The notes beneath the pieces are model-generated. The model was not told where the DNA came from. It was given only the letters and a program-made list of their open reading frames with translations, and searched no databases. Both the position numbers and the translations under genes were made by a program. A stretch of DNA of 64,000 nucleotides from Aureococcus anophagefferens (lineage: Eukaryota; Sar; Pelagophyceae; Pelagomonadales; Pelagomonadaceae): contig NW_008705576.1 in assembly GCF_000186865.1 (NCBI RefSeq), forward strand, positions 350,478 to 414,477, in the 5' to 3' direction. This document shows positions 20,801 to 28,696 of this stretch, one piece after another. The number at the start of each line of letters is the position of its first letter. Position 1 is the first letter of the stretch.

Positions 20801-22913
20801 CCGGAGTACGCTTCGGCGATCGGCACGCCGCAGTCGTCGGTCCAGGTCACCTGCGACCCGAACGCGACGACGGACCGGCGCCGGCTCGACGACCACGCGC
20901 TGGTCCACTTCGTCATCGACGCGGCGCTCTTCGCGGAGCACTTCGTGAACCGGAGCGCGGGCGAGTCGACGCGCGACGCGGGCGCCAAGGTCGCCGCGCG
21001 CGTCGCGGACGCCGTGCGCAACGGCACGCTGCGCCAGGCTGTGTGGAAATCAAATCTTCAGCCCACTTCAATGTGCGCGTATTCGAAAGCTTTGACACGA
21101 AAACTTTCGCTGTGCTTCGAGAACTCGATGAGAGCAATCGATCGGTCCAAAAGTCAGCCGAATAGACTTCGATTTGACCGAGCTCGAGAATTTCAAAGTT
21201 TGGTCGGGACGTCCCAAACCAGCGGCTGATTTCCACGCAGGCGCCAGGCCGTCAAGATCCGCATCTACGAGGCCGCGGGCCTCGCGCCGACGGCGGCGCC
21301 GACGGCCGAGCCCTGCGAGGACGGCCTCGACGCGGCGACGTGCGCGGGCTTCGTCGCCGTGAGCCCCGGCACCTGCGAGACGTCGCTCGTCGGCGTCTGC
21401 GACTGGACCTGCGGCCGCTGCGAGCCGCCGACGGCGCCGCCGACGTCGTGCTACGACGCGGTGGGGCCCGAGCTCTGCGCGACGTACGCGGCGGAGCACC
21501 CGGACGCGTGCGGCGCCAGCCTCGCGGGCGTCTGCGACCGCACCTGCGGGGTGTGCGACGACGGCGCGGCGGCGCGGCGCGCCCTGGTTTCGGAAGATCG
21601 ACGACGCCTCGCGACGACGACGACGACCAACGCGAGCGACCTGCTGCTCGACTACGTGGACCGCGGCGTCGACAAGAAGATCGCCTTCGTGCTCATCACG
21701 GAGACGCTCGAACCCTCGGCCACGCCCTCGCTGCCGCCCACGCCGCTCAACAGCACCCCGCCGACCGCCGCCCCCGTCGTGCCCGGCGACGACGACGCGC
21801 AGACCCTGCTCGAGTGGGCGCTCACGCCTCTGGGCGTCGCGGCGCTCGTCTTCGCGGCGCTCGCGGCGGGCTGCGTGGAACTCAAATCCTCAACCCGACT
21901 TCAATGTGCGCGTATCGAACGGTTTGGACCAGGCTCTTCCGAGAGCAATGGATTCGTCCAAAAATCAGCCGAATCGACGTCGATTTGACCGAGCTCGAGA
22001 GTTCTGAAGTTTGGTGGGGACCCCCCAAAACCAGCGCTTGATTTCCACACAGGCCGCGGGCCTCGCCGTCGGCGGCGGCGCGTCGCTGGGCTTCGGCCTC
22101 TGGAACGCGGCGAAGGAGCGCGCGTCCCTGGGGCGCCTCGACCCCGTCGTCAACGTCGTCCACGCGACGCCGCGACGGCGGGACCGCGAGGCCGCGGTGC
22201 CCGCGCCGCTGCCCGCGTGGAAGCGGCGCCTCTTTCCCAACTTGTCGCCGCGCGTGTCGCCCCGGACGTCGCCGCCGGGCGGCCAGACCGTCGAGGTGCA
22301 GCCGCGGACGCCGCCGCCCCGCGGGTCGCCGCGGACGCCGCCGCGGCGCCAGTCGTCCGCGGAGATCTCCGACGCGGAGGCGGGCACGCCGCCGCCGCGG
22401 CCCTCGAAGGTCTTCCCGGAGGCGGCGGCCCACCGGCCCCCCGGGTCCGCGCGCGTCGTGCCCGAGTTGCCCGAGGACCGGCGCCGCGGCGGCCCGGGCG
22501 CGCGGCTGCCCCGGCGGCCGCACAAGGGGCCGTCCGCGCTCATGCACGACGACGACCTCCGGAAGCACCCGCTCCCGAAGGTCCTCGTCGCGAAGCGCCA
22601 CCCGAAGAGCGACGACGACGAGCGGCCGCCGGAGTACGCGGGGCCGCCGCGCCGCGCGCGGCGCCGCGAGCCGCCGCCGCGCCCGGAGACCGAGAGCGAC
22701 GACGACGACCGGCGGCCCGAGTACCGCCGGCACCGGCGCCGGCGCGACTCGGACGACGACTATGACAGCGACCGCCGGCCGCGGCGCGGCAGCCGCCGGC
22801 CGCGGCGCGACGGCACCAGCGACAGCGACGACGACGACGACCGGCCCGCGTACCGCCGCGAACGGCGCCGGAGGAGCCGCCGCGACAGCGACAGCGACGC
22901 CAACGGGCTCTGA
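8879..22913 (+). CDS. Giant type I surface protein: five FG-GAP/VCBS propellers on Ser/Pro stalks
   Basis: Signal peptide MRVAGLWLALAAAAAAAA, then five propeller modules and five Ser/Thr/Pro tracts (listed separately). The C-terminal part has two ShK-like six-Cys motifs (21310-21560), a membrane helix (LGVAALVFAALAAG) and a basic/acidic tail. Inferred exons: 8879-16279, 16373-16607, 16645-17194, 17250-20681, 20755-21042, 21241-21874, 22053-22913. Phases agree at each join, and the 17194/17250 join restores the Cys closing module 5 (WIES-R-C). The 16608-16644 intron is only 37 nt and least certain. Introner elements form the last two introns. Within 8879-16279 the frame is broken near 11621, 11864, 13050 and 13339 and by a gap. 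Propellers with DxDxDG-type loops bind calcium in integrin-alpha-like proteins; adhesion or cell-covering is inferred. Confidence 0.75.
8972..10023 (+). repeat. Propeller module 1 (seven FG-GAP/VCBS blades)
   Basis: Starts at CSHMAF and ends at WYVSEC. Seven blades, each with a DVDGDxDxD calcium loop followed by W-[HY]-E-N-D-G. Intact frame. The flanking cysteines could close the propeller by a disulfide; that is inference. Confidence 0.85.
10035..11091 (+). repeat. Ser/Thr/Pro tract 1
   Basis: A four-residue period (x-P-[ST]-[SAGT]) for about 350 codons. The DNA is nearly the same as tracts 2 and 3, showing recent duplication. Such tracts are usually extended and O-glycosylated. Confidence 0.85.
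11091..12130 (+). repeat. Propeller module 2, frame-damaged copy
   Basis: Seven blades recognisable from CLHMGY to WHASEC. Compared with module 4 it has one extra T near 11621 and a 26-bp loss near 11864 in blade 5, with the short repeat GTC at the break. The frame moves twice. Confidence 0.8.
12143..13075 (+). repeat. Ser/Thr/Pro tract 2
   Basis: Near-copy of tract 1 and tract 3. It is read in a different frame from module 1 because of the module 2 lesions. One extra base near 13050 (CCTACAGATCG against CCTACGATCG in tract 1) returns the frame to that of module 1. Confidence 0.8.
13075..13780 (+). repeat. Propeller module 3, collapsed by assembly gap
   Basis: Blade 1 and blades 5-7 are present; blades 2-4 fall in the N gap. 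Compared with module 4, the gap stands for about 404 bp rather than 50. One base is missing near 13339 (GTCTCGAGTGG). Confidence 0.8.
13277..13326. other. Assembly gap (50 N) inside module 3
   Basis: 50-N placeholder. Alignment with module 4 (14923-15326) predicts about 404 missing bases coding blades 2-4. Confidence 0.95.
13788..14727 (+). repeat. Ser/Thr/Pro tract 3
   Basis: Third near-identical tract. Landmark GACGCTTCCC occurs at 10321, 12306 and 13954 in tracts 1-3. Same four-residue period. Confidence 0.85.
14727..15780 (+). repeat. Propeller module 4 (intact seven blades)
   Basis: CAHMAY to WHASEC, all seven blades in frame. Used here as the reference copy for modules 2 and 3, to which its DNA is very close. 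Confidence 0.85.
15787..16005 (+). repeat. Ser/Thr/Pro tract 4 (short)
   Basis: About 70 residues of x-P-[ST] repeats, shorter and different in DNA from tracts 1-3. Confidence 0.8.
16005..17194 (+). repeat. Propeller module 5, split by introns
   Basis: CAHMVF through seven blades. Blade 2 is split by the intron at 16280-16372 and the blade 3/4 boundary by a possible intron at 16608-16644. The closing Cys comes from the next exon. Confidence 0.75.
16280..16372 (+). other. Intron with GC-AG ends
   Basis: Joining 16279 to 16373 gives ADAL-ANTVAWYEN, which restores the blade sequence. The donor reads G|GCGAGT, the usual form of GC donors; no GT donor keeps the frame. The acceptor is CTCTTAG. 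Confidence 0.7.
17195..17249 (+). other. Intron with GT-AG ends and long T tract
   Basis: GTGAGG donor, T-rich body and TTCGTAG acceptor. The in-frame TGA directly after WIE lies inside the donor. Splicing restores the conserved closing cysteine and links module 5 to the long Ser/Pro stalk. Confidence 0.8.
17265..20560 (+). repeat. Ser/Thr/Pro tract 5 (long stalk, ~1,100 residues)
   Basis: An uninterrupted x-P-[ST]-[SAGT] series in one frame, ending at PAPTRNEITVRL. More diverged internally than tracts 1-3. It would form a very long, probably O-glycosylated stalk between the propellers and the membrane-proximal region. Confidence 0.85.
21039..21240 (+). mobile_element. Introner element 1 (family A), acts as intron 21043-21240
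   Basis: 202 bp with inverted ends CTGTGTGGAAATC / GATTTCCACGCAG. 8-bp target duplication GCGCCAGG at 21031-21038 and 21241-21248. Splicing CTGT|GTGG to CAG| gives ...RQAV-RQAVKI, in frame. The body carries the 18-base core shared with other copies (TCAGCCGA part near 21160). Confidence 0.92.
21871..22052 (+). mobile_element. Introner element 2 (family A), intron 21875-22052
   Basis: 182 bp, ends CTGCGTGGAACTC / GATTTCCACACAG. Target duplication GCGGCGGG / GCCGCGGG with one mismatch. Splicing CTGC|GTGG to CAG| gives ...LAAGC-AAGLAV in frame, inside the membrane helix. Same orientation as element 1. Confidence 0.9.
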
Positions 22914-23162
22914 GAGAGAGCCCGCCACCACCACCATCTTCCTGTGTAATGTGTTTTGTATCATCCGGCTCGTTTTTGCCACTCGCCCTTGGAGGGCGTC
23001 GTTTTGCCACACGGCACACCGAGGCCAAGTTGGCAGGCATCGCAGACCGCAACGAGCCGTGCGAGCAGCGATCTGCAAAAAGCGACAAAAGGAAGAAGCT
23101 GGTAGAGCGCGGCCCTCGAAGAGAGAAGCGAACGCGGGACGGCCAAACATCGACTAAGAAAC

Positions 23163-24020
23163 ATGTCCGCATCCTCCATCAAGCAGCTCGTCGTCGACCT
23201 CCAAAAGGCTTCGGCGCCGACGACGATCAACGACATCCTGAAAGCGCTGACGGCGGCCAAGGTCACGGTGGCCATGCTCCACGAGTTCAAGTGCGGCGCC
23301 GTCGTGTCGAAGCTGCGCAAGCACGAGGACGCCGGCGTGTCGGCGTCGGCCAAGGCCCTCATCAAGAAGTGGAAGGAGCTCGCGGCGGCCGCCGGCGTGC
23401 CGTCGACGCCGCGCGCCTCCGGCTCGAGCCCGCGCGAGGGCCAGGCGTCGTCGACCGCCGAGACCGCGGCGGGCTTCGAGGTCGCGGACCTCGGCGATGC
23501 CGTGCGCCAGAGCTCGCGGAAGAAGCTCCTCGAGGTGCTCTCCGAGGGCGGCGCGCCCGCGGGCGCCGCGCGCGCGGCCGAGGCCGTCGAGCGCGAGATG
23601 CACGGGCGCTGGGCGAACCTCGCCGACGCCAACGTGAAGCGCGACTACGTCGCGAAGCTGCGCCAGCTCAGCTTCAACCTCAAGAAGAACCCGGACCTCC
23701 GCGCGCGCGTCGCCGGCGGCGGCGTCACGCCCGCGGAGCTCTGCTCCATGTCCGTCGACGAGCTCGCGACGCAGGAGGTCCAGGCCGAGCGCAAGAAGAT
23801 GGCCGAGTTCCAGCACGACGCCCGCTCCCTCGACTGGGACAAGAAGAACCGCGACCGCGTCGACGCGTCCATCGGCATCGACAACAAGAAGACCATGTAC
23901 CCCTGCGGCAAGTGCAAGTCGACGAAGGTCTCCAACTACGAGAAGCAGACGCGCTCCGGCGACGAGCCCATGACCCAGTTCTTCGAGTGCGCCGACTGCG
24001 GCAACCGGTGGCGCTTCTAA
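23163..24020 (+). CDS. TFIIS: Transcription elongation factor TFIIS
   Basis: 285 residues, no intron, start in AAGAAACATG. Residues ~1-80 form the helical TFIIS N-terminal (LW) domain ending KALIKKWKEL. A linker is followed by the central polymerase-binding domain (~115-235) with REKMHGRW-like and KKNPDLR helices. The C-terminal zinc ribbon has CGKC and CADC pairs around RSGDEPMTQFFEC; the Asp-Glu of this loop enters the RNA polymerase II active site to stimulate RNA cleavage and rescue arrested enzyme. Full length for the family. Acts in the nucleus. Confidence 0.95.
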   Translation: MSASSIKQLVVDLQKASAPTTINDILKALTAAKVTVAMLHEFKCGAVVSKLRKHEDAGVSASAKALIKKWKELAAAAGVPSTPRASGSSPREGQASSTAETAAGFEVADLGDAVRQSSRKKLLEVLSEGGAPAGAARAAEAVEREMHGRWANLADANVKRDYVAKLRQLSFNLKKNPDLRARVAGGGVTPAELCSMSVDELATQEVQAERKKMAEFQHDARSLDWDKKNRDRVDASIGIDNKKTMYPCGKCKSTKVSNYEKQTRSGDEPMTQFFECADCGNRWRF

Positions 24021-24543
24021 GCCCCGCGGGCGAGCCTAACACGGAGCGCGGTTCGTTTCGTCCGTCGGCGGCGGCGGGCCTGACTACGGCCGAGGGGCTT
24101 CGAAGCGCCTATAGGAGCACCGGTGGGATTCGACGGCGCTTCAACTTAACAGGTTAACATATCCCGCCGGCGGGACATGTTAAACGCCTCTTCAACTTGG
24201 ACTTCACCGTGAAACCTTGTACTTCAACAGGGACCTCAACACATCCGCTTGCCCTTCAAAAGGGACCTCAACACCGCCGCTCACGCCTCGCCGGGGACCT
24301 CTGACGCGCCGCCCACGCCTTAGAGGGCGCGACCCGCCCCATGCCACGTGCAAGCCCTCCTCAATAGCTCAATCACTTATGCGCACCGGAATTGCGACAA
24401 GCGTGCAAAAAAATGCGCTTTCACGCCGTCGACATCGGGCGCATGCTCGTCCTACGACGGGCTGCGGCCGAGCATCACTGCCCACCCCCCCCCCCCCCCG
24501 ACGTACCCCCCGATTCCCCCCGTAAGCTCCGTCTCGCCCGCCG
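24021..24543. other. Intergenic with short degenerate repeats and a C run
   Basis: Convergent 3' flanks of TFIIS and a membrane protein gene. Contains a 30-bp palindrome (separate entry), several copies of a degenerate GGGACCTCAAC-like unit at 24230-24300, and a C run near 24487-24500. No coding frame is supported. Confidence 0.55.
24154..24183. repeat. 30-bp near-perfect palindrome
   Basis: TTAACATATCCCGCC on the left mirrors the right half with one A/G difference and no spacer. It could form a hairpin in the 3' flank of TFIIS. The left part TAACATATCC also occurs at 6711 and near 38595, beside other gene ends. Confidence 0.7.
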
Positions 24544-25422
24544 CTACCAGGCGTAGGTCCCCGAGAGGAGCGCGGCGAAGGGGATCGTCGTCGCCGAGGC
24601 GCCGAAGATGACGAGGGAGTCGAGGACCCAGAGGTTGATGACCCAGAAGAAGAAGAAGAGGAGGCCCACGTCCGCGGCGAAGTACGCGGCGAACGTCGCG
24701 GCCGTCGACGCCCACGTCGCGTCCGGCGCGGCGGCGTGGGGCGTCGCGACGACGTTGACGTAGGCGACGAGGATGAGCGCGATGCAGAGGGTCGCCCAGT
24801 TGAAGACGGCCGTCACGCGGTTCGCGACGGCGTGCTCGTCGCTCCAGCCGTCGTCGGCGATGGTGATCTCGCCGCGGCTCGTCTTCGTCTGCATCTCGCG
24901 CGCGACCGCAAAGGCCGCGGCCGCGTAGCCGACCTCGAGGACGCGGTAGACGAGGCGGTGCGCGCCGAGGGTCGAGGGCGCCATGCGCTCCGCGGCCTCC
25001 GCGAGGCCCGCCGCGACGTCGCGGAGCGCGGCGGCGCCTCGAGCGTGGTCGACGCGCTCGGCCCGCGTCGAGTAGATCTGGTCCCCGGGGAGGTCGTGGC
25101 AGATCGCGCGGTCCATCGCGATGATGAAGAGCAGGGAGAGCGAGTTCATGAAGATGTTGATGGGTCCGTCGGCGAGGCCGATGAGCTGCGACGCCGTCTG
25201 GAAGAAGTCGACGGCGAGCGAGAGCCGCGAGAGGACGAGGACGTAGGCCATCGCCCAGCGCGGCGCGAAGGCCCAGCTGGTGGTGGTGGTGGCGGCGGCG
25301 GCGGCGCCTCGGCGCGACGGGACGTATCGAAGGACGCAGGTCCCGAGCGCGACCTCCCTGACCTCCTCCATGACACTTGGAGGTCCACGAGACGCAGTCG
25401 CGGTGCGCCGATTCGTCATCAT
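24544..25422 (-). CDS. Multi-pass membrane protein, family not recognised
   Basis: 292 residues in one frame. About six hydrophobic helices: AMAYVLVLSRLSLAV, FMNSLSLLFIIAM, TAVFNWATLCIALILVAYV, FAAYFAADVGLLFFFFWVINLW and VIFGASATTIPFAALL, plus a weaker one near residue 165. The N-terminus is polar with an Ala/Thr run. A charged loop after helix 2 carries RAERVDHARG. No signal peptide, no transporter signature. Divergent from the FMN reductase gene, 239 bases away. The start could be the Met at VMEEVREV. Function unknown. Confidence 0.6.
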   Translation of the reverse strand: MMTNRRTATASRGPPSVMEEVREVALGTCVLRYVPSRRGAAAAATTTTSWAFAPRWAMAYVLVLSRLSLAVDFFQTASQLIGLADGPINIFMNSLSLLFIIAMDRAICHDLPGDQIYSTRAERVDHARGAAALRDVAAGLAEAAERMAPSTLGAHRLVYRVLEVGYAAAAFAVAREMQTKTSRGEITIADDGWSDEHAVANRVTAVFNWATLCIALILVAYVNVVATPHAAAPDATWASTAATFAAYFAADVGLLFFFFWVINLWVLDSLVIFGASATTIPFAALLSGTYAW

Positions 25423-25661
25423 CTGAGTCGATTCTTTGGCGGCCCATCGACCGTGGCAGTAGTGCTGTTCAATAATTTATTTCCACGGCATTAATTAATA
25501 GTACTTTTCCTGACTCAAAGGTTGAGTCAACTCCGGCGACTTCAATCTGAGATAAATTGACTTCAATTTGAACCCAAGGAAAGCGGCGGCGCTTGCAGGC
25601 CGCGCAGCACTGCACTGCCGCACCCACAACCATCGTTGCTCACGCGCGCCGCGAAGCAGCA

Positions 25662-26336
25662 ATGGCCGGCACGCTCGCGGAGTTCGTGCGCAACATGAAG
25701 AAGCCAACGTTCGTGCTCATGTGCGGGTCGAGCCGCAAGGGGTCCCACAACGCGAAGCTATTGGAGTCCGTGCGGTCGCGCCTGGCCGCCGAGGACGCCG
25801 CCTGCGAAGTCGTGGACCTGGACGCGCTGCAGCTCCCGATCTACAGCCAGGACCTGGAAACGGCGTCGATGCCGCGCGCCGCCGTGGAGCTCAAGGAGAA
25901 GCTCGTCGCGGCGACGGGATTCGTCATCGCGTGCCCCGAGTACAACGGCATGCCGACGCCCCTGCTCCTGAACGCGATCACCTGGGCGACGCGCGGCGAA
26001 GGCGGCATGTACGCGGGGTTCCAGAACAAGTGCGCGAGCGTCGTCGCGACGTCGCCGGGCCCCATGGGCGGCTTGCGCATGGTCCGGACGATGCACACGA
26101 TGCTGCAGGACATGGGCGCGGTCGTCATCACGCCGGCCGTCGCGCTCGGCGGCGCGGGCAAGATCTTCGACGACAGCGGCGCGCTCGTCGACGCGCGGTC
26201 CGCGGGCAAGGTCGACGCGCTCTGCGGCCAGCTCATGCACTTCGCGCGCTTCCAGGCGAACCGCGACAAGGACGACTGCATCGTCCGACTGATCAACGAG
26301 CAGAAGGTCATGGGCGAGTACGGGTCGACGGAGTAG
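25662..26336 (+). CDS. NAD(P)H-dependent FMN reductase-like flavoprotein
   Basis: 224 residues with a flavodoxin-like fold. GSSRKGSHNAKL near the N-terminus is the FMN phosphate loop, and PEYNGMPTPLLLNAITW is the family's second FMN-contacting motif. The stretch TSPGPMGGLRMVRTMHTML is typical of the FMN_red/NQR group, which transfers electrons from NAD(P)H through FMN to quinones, chromate or azo compounds; the natural substrate is unknown. The start MAGTLAEFV was preferred over an upstream in-frame ATG (25593) because homologous sequence begins soon after it. No clear targeting signal. Confidence 0.85.
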   Translation: MAGTLAEFVRNMKKPTFVLMCGSSRKGSHNAKLLESVRSRLAAEDAACEVVDLDALQLPIYSQDLETASMPRAAVELKEKLVAATGFVIACPEYNGMPTPLLLNAITWATRGEGGMYAGFQNKCASVVATSPGPMGGLRMVRTMHTMLQDMGAVVITPAVALGGAGKIFDDSGALVDARSAGKVDALCGQLMHFARFQANRDKDDCIVRLINEQKVMGEYGSTE

Positions 26337-26532
26337 GGAAGACGCTCGATGTCGGTAAAGTTGGGCCCACGTGACGCGCCAGGGCGCGTCGACCGCGCCA
26401 GGGCGGCGGCGCGTCGACCGCGCCGGGTTTGATGATAGCGTCCCACCGTAGGAAGCGGCGCGGCTCATGAACACGCACGCCAAAGCGCGCCGGCGACCGC
26501 GGGCGGCTCAAACGTCCCATGAACCCACACAC

Positions 26533-27528
26533 TTACGCGGCGCGGATCGTGATCGTCTGCTTGCCCGCCCACGATTCGCCCGCGGCGAGCGACACGGGCC
26601 CGCGGTCGCGCGCGACCGCGGGCTCGACGCAGAGCATGTAGTGGTAGCCGTCGTCGTCGAAGTCCGGCCCGCGCGTCGGCCCGCGCTTGCCCTCGACCCA
26701 GGGGTTGAAGACGACCGTGTCGCGGTAGGTCGCCGTCTGCTCGAGGTCGTAGACTTCGCCCCCGGCGACCGTCAGCGTCAGCGGCCGCCCCCGCGTCTCG
26801 TGGTAGATGCGGTCGACGAAGCCCGCGGCCGGCGGCCGCGACCCGCAGGACGCGATGCTCGCCTGCTCGACGGCGATGGAATCCTCGTCCTCGACGCGGT
26901 CCTCGGCGGCGACCTTGTCGTAGTAGGCGACGCCCCGCAGCCCCGCGAGCCGCACGTCGCGCACGTCGTCGAAGCGCAGGTACGTGTGGAGGCACGTCGT
27001 GAACTCGAAGGGCGTCAGCGCCTTGACCCCGAGCTCGAGCCCGAGGAACGGCGAGCCGTCGTCGTTTCGGCCCACCGACACGGTATAGAGCAATTCGAAC
27101 GCGGGGTCCCAGCCCATGGTCTCGTCGCTCGTCAGGGCGTCGTGGCCGCCGCCGGGCACGCCGTATTTGCGCAGCGCGAAGGTCGCCGTCGCGCAGTCGT
27201 CGCGGCCCTCGCCGCCGATGCGCGTCCACCGGAGCGTCCGCGCGAAGCCGTGCAGCGGCAGCGGGCCCTGGTCCGCGAACTGCGGGAAGGCGACGGGCAC
27301 GCCGCCGCGGATCGGGCCGCTCTCGTCGAGGCGGCTCAGGGAGCTCATCCAGAGCCGCTCGCGGCCCGCCGTGCGCCAGCTCGTCACGGTGGCGCCGTAG
27401 TAGGCGACGTCGACGGCGTCGTCGCCGAACTCGACCGTGAAGACCTCGAGCTGCGGCTTCTTGCGCGAGCCGAGCAGCGCGTTGACGGGCTCGCGCGAGC
27501 CCAGGAGGTTGCTGATGTCGTCGATCAT
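26533..27528 (-). CDS. Glucose-6-phosphate 1-epimerase-like (YeaD family)
   Basis: 331 residues, aldose-1-epimerase superfamily. Signatures of the hexose-6-phosphate group: YYGATVTSW and RGGVPVAFPQFADQGPLPLHGFAR, the catalytic region with His; TCLHTYLRFDDV with a second His; FNPWVEGK; and CVEPAVA with the catalytic Glu. The enzyme interconverts alpha and beta anomers of glucose 6-phosphate in the cytosol, feeding glycolysis and polysaccharide synthesis. Start MIDDISNLLGSREP fits the family; the frame is open further upstream. Divergent from the gene at 27679. Confidence 0.88.
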   Translation of the reverse strand: MIDDISNLLGSREPVNALLGSRKKPQLEVFTVEFGDDAVDVAYYGATVTSWRTAGRERLWMSSLSRLDESGPIRGGVPVAFPQFADQGPLPLHGFARTLRWTRIGGEGRDDCATATFALRKYGVPGGGHDALTSDETMGWDPAFELLYTVSVGRNDDGSPFLGLELGVKALTPFEFTTCLHTYLRFDDVRDVRLAGLRGVAYYDKVAAEDRVEDEDSIAVEQASIASCGSRPPAAGFVDRIYHETRGRPLTLTVAGGEVYDLEQTATYRDTVVFNPWVEGKRGPTRGPDFDDDGYHYMLCVEPAVARDRGPVSLAAGESWAGKQTITIRAA

Positions 27529-27678
27529 GGTTCTCCGACGCAGCCGCCGCAGACGAGGAGAGAGCGCCGAGCTGCCACAGACTTCCACAGCTCGCCGAGA
27601 ACGCAGGCTGCTGTGCACTGCCTGGATACGGCCTTTCGAACCAGCCAATCAGAGGCTGCCCACGCTGAGCGACACACG

Positions 27679-28666
27679 ATGAGAATGCCCATGCTGCCCC
27701 GCGACGACGACAAGCTCACGGTGCTCTGGCACGACGCGCTGAGCGTCGTCGCCAGCGTCCTGTGGCCGTGACGATTTTCGAGTGATTTAGGGGTGGGAAA
27801 ACAATCGTCCGTGACGATTTTCGAGTGATTTAGGGGTGGGAAAACAATCGTCACCGTCATGCTGGTAGGTTGTCGCCGTCGTCAACCTGTCCGCGCTCGT
27901 CGTCCTCCTCGCCAAGGTCAGGGCCGACGACGCCTACGGCAAATGGATGAAATACCTCGCCGTCCCCTGGGTCTGGGAGTGCGCCTGGCGCTCCGTGTTC
28001 CCCGCGCTCTACCTGCAGCGCTACGCCTGGTACGACAGCCCGCTCAACAGCATCCTTGTGGACCGCTGCTTCGCCTGCGTCGGCGAGCTGTGCTGGACGC
28101 TGCAGATCGCGATCGCGCTGCGGCGCCAGGGCGACGACCGCTTCGTCGCGCTCGCGAGCGTCTTCGCCGTCGTGACCTACGTCGTCGCCGAGGGCGCGTC
28201 CTTCTACAACGTCGCCACGACGAACGAGTGGTGGGCCGCGGCGGAGGTCGGCCTCGACGCCGTCGCGGTCCTGCCGCTCGCGCCGGCCGCGCTCTCGCTC
28301 CTGTGGCGCGGCGCGGGCTCGCGGGGGTCGGCCGCGTTCCTCTGGGTCCTCGTCCTCGGCGTCGTGGCCCAGTGCTACTTCAACTTCTTCGTGGACGTGC
28401 CCATGTACCTGGCGCGCTACGAGGCTGACGAAGCCGCCGGCAAGGCGTACTTCGCGTTCGTCCCGGGCCTCGAGGACGCGTGGAAGACGCGCGTCGTCGC
28501 GCGGACCTACGCGGCGTGGCACGCGGACATGTTCTGGATGACGGCCTACTTCACGCTCGCCTGCTGGTCCGGGCTCCTGCTCATGCTCGCGCCCAAGCCC
28601 GAACGCGACCTCTTCCCGAAGAAGGACGTGCGCGTGCAGCCGCTCCTGCCGCCGGAGTCGGCCTAG
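27679..28666 (+). CDS. Multi-pass membrane protein, family not recognised
   Basis: Exon 1 starts MRMPMLPRDDDKLTVLW. Exon 2 runs from 27869 (VVAVVNLSALVVLLAKVR) to 28666. The acceptor GCTGGTAG|GTT is clear. The donor is not: GT at 27768 directly follows the exon but gives the wrong phase, while GT at 27757 keeps the frame. About seven hydrophobic helices follow, with motifs WVWECAWRSVFPALY, NFFVDVPMYLARY and WHADMFWMTAYF. Trp/His/Asp-rich loops between helices suggest an enzyme or pigment-like pocket, but no family was recognised. Most of the intron is a duplicated 43-bp unit. Confidence 0.6.
27767..27852 (+). repeat. 43-bp unit in two exact tandem copies, within an intron
   Basis: Copies 27767-27809 and 27810-27852 begin CGTGACGATTTTCGAG and end ACAATCGTC. 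Each copy brings a GTGACG donor-like start and in-frame stops. The intron therefore grew from about 58 to 101 bases by duplication. Confidence 0.85.
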
Positions 28667-28696
28667 AAAGGTTCGCTGACATCCTAAAATAGAGTG

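Noticed and set aside
21043..21240. Coding through introner elements (frames with KSNLQP or similar)
   Set aside because: All frames end in stops inside the element, and protein similarity resumes after its CAG.
24480..24500. C run as a G-quadruplex regulator
   Set aside because: A single homopolymer, prone to sequence error, with no spaced runs.
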